Assembly: GCF_014268585.2 (NCBI RefSeq)
Contig: NZ_CP077092.1
Span: 62,001-126,000, forward strand
From: Pseudomonas iranensis
GTDB taxonomy: Bacteria; Pseudomonadota; Gammaproteobacteria; Pseudomonadales; Pseudomonadaceae
Length of the DNA stretch: 64,000 nt
Direction of reading: 5' to 3'
The notes beneath the pieces were generated by a model, which searched no databases, was not told where the DNA came from, and was given only the letters and a program-made list of their open reading frames with translations. Shown here one piece after another: positions 63,671 through 64,000 of this stretch (positions are counted from its first letter, which is position 1; every line of letters starts with the position of its first letter). The position numbers were made by a program, and so were the translations under genes.

Positions 63671-64000
63671 AAAAGCGACTGATCGCCTCGGCGCTGTGCG
63701 CGGCCCTGCTGAGCGCTGGCGCCCACGCCGAAGAACGCACGCTGCGCGTCTACAACTGGTTCGACTACATCACGCCCAAGGCGCTGGACGACTTCAAGGC
63801 ACAGAACAGCCAGACCAAACTGATCTACGACATCTTCGACACCAACGAAGCGCTCGAGGCCAAGCTGCTCACCGGCAACTCCGGCTATGACGTGGTGGTG
63901 CCGTCCAACGTGTTCCTCGCCAAGCAGATCGAGGCCGGGGTGTTCCAGCCAATGGATCGCAGCAAGTTGCCGAACTGGAATCATCTCGATTCGAAACTGA
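63667..64000 (+). CDS. polyamine ABC transporter substrate-binding protein (partial)
   Basis: The first 111 residues of a PotF/SpuD-type binding protein, cut by the window edge. Signal peptide MKKRLIASALCAALLSAGAHA, then RVYNWFDYITPKAL and SGYDVVVPSNVFLAKQIEAG, both typical of putrescine- or spermidine-binding proteins. The ATG overlaps the stop of the amidohydrolase gene by four bases. The permease and ATPase genes would be expected further right. Confidence 0.9.
   Translation, partial: MKKRLIASALCAALLSAGAHAEERTLRVYNWFDYITPKALDDFKAQNSQTKLIYDIFDTNEALEAKLLTGNSGYDVVVPSNVFLAKQIEAGVFQPMDRSKLPNWNHLDSKL

Overview
The window is a stretch of a Pseudomonas chromosome, most likely of the P. fluorescens group. 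Three things support this: high-GC coding sequence throughout; a gene order (HU, rubredoxin reductase, rubredoxin, ubiC, ubiA, phoB, phoR, CNNM/CorC protein, M23 protein, response regulator, phoU, pstB, pstA, pstC, pstS, MFS; later purK, purE, LysR, aspA) that I recall from P. aeruginosa and P. putida; and paired inverted repeats of the kind common in P. fluorescens intergenic regions. No rRNA, tRNA, CRISPR array, insertion sequence or prophage was seen.

Region 1 (1-30800, all minus strand) is a complete type VI secretion (T6SS) cluster read from tssA at 30796 down to a VgrG cargo cassette at the left edge. The order is tssA, B, C, E, [PAAR, lysozyme-like effector, one or two membrane-anchored immunity candidates, two small membrane proteins], tssF, G, clpV, a sigma-54 activator (sfa-like), a tiny lipoprotein, fha, tssJ, K, L, M, a PP2C phosphatase, a Ser/Thr kinase, vgrG, a Sel1-repeat periplasmic protein, a very large multi-domain peptidoglycan effector, and a secreted SH3-like protein. 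The core order resembles the HSI-II cluster of P. aeruginosa. No hcp gene is present. Two effector-immunity modules are visible: one after vgrG (AT-rich, probably acquired) and one embedded between tssE and tssF.

Region 2 (30800-35900) holds a 670-base gene-free upstream region, a small secreted protein, HU, rubredoxin reductase and rubredoxin, the first two ubiquinone genes (ubiC-ubiA) and a small secreted repeat protein.

Region 3 (35900-49400) is the phosphate regulon: phoBR with a PHO box, a CNNM/CorC-type protein, an M23-family protein, a PilZ-like response regulator, and pstS-pstC-pstA-pstB-phoU on the minus strand. Separate PHO boxes lie before pstS and before pstC. PstC and PstA are much longer than their E. 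coli counterparts. PstC carries what reads as a seven-bladed beta-propeller, and PstA carries a coiled-coil insert.

Region 4 (49400-64000) is metabolic: an MFS transporter, a thioesterase, a hexose-6-phosphate mutarotase, a DUF3299 protein, a GlsB/YeaQ membrane protein, purK-purE with a hairpin-rich leader, a LysR regulator divergent from aspartase aspA, an alanine/sodium symporter, L-asparaginase, an AraC regulator, and an acetylpolyamine amidohydrolase translationally coupled to a polyamine-binding protein that runs off the window.

At least five families of paired inverted repeats sit between genes. The strongest candidates for something under-described are the effector module inside the T6SS core operon, the multi-enzyme VgrG-linked effector, and the beta-propeller built into PstC.
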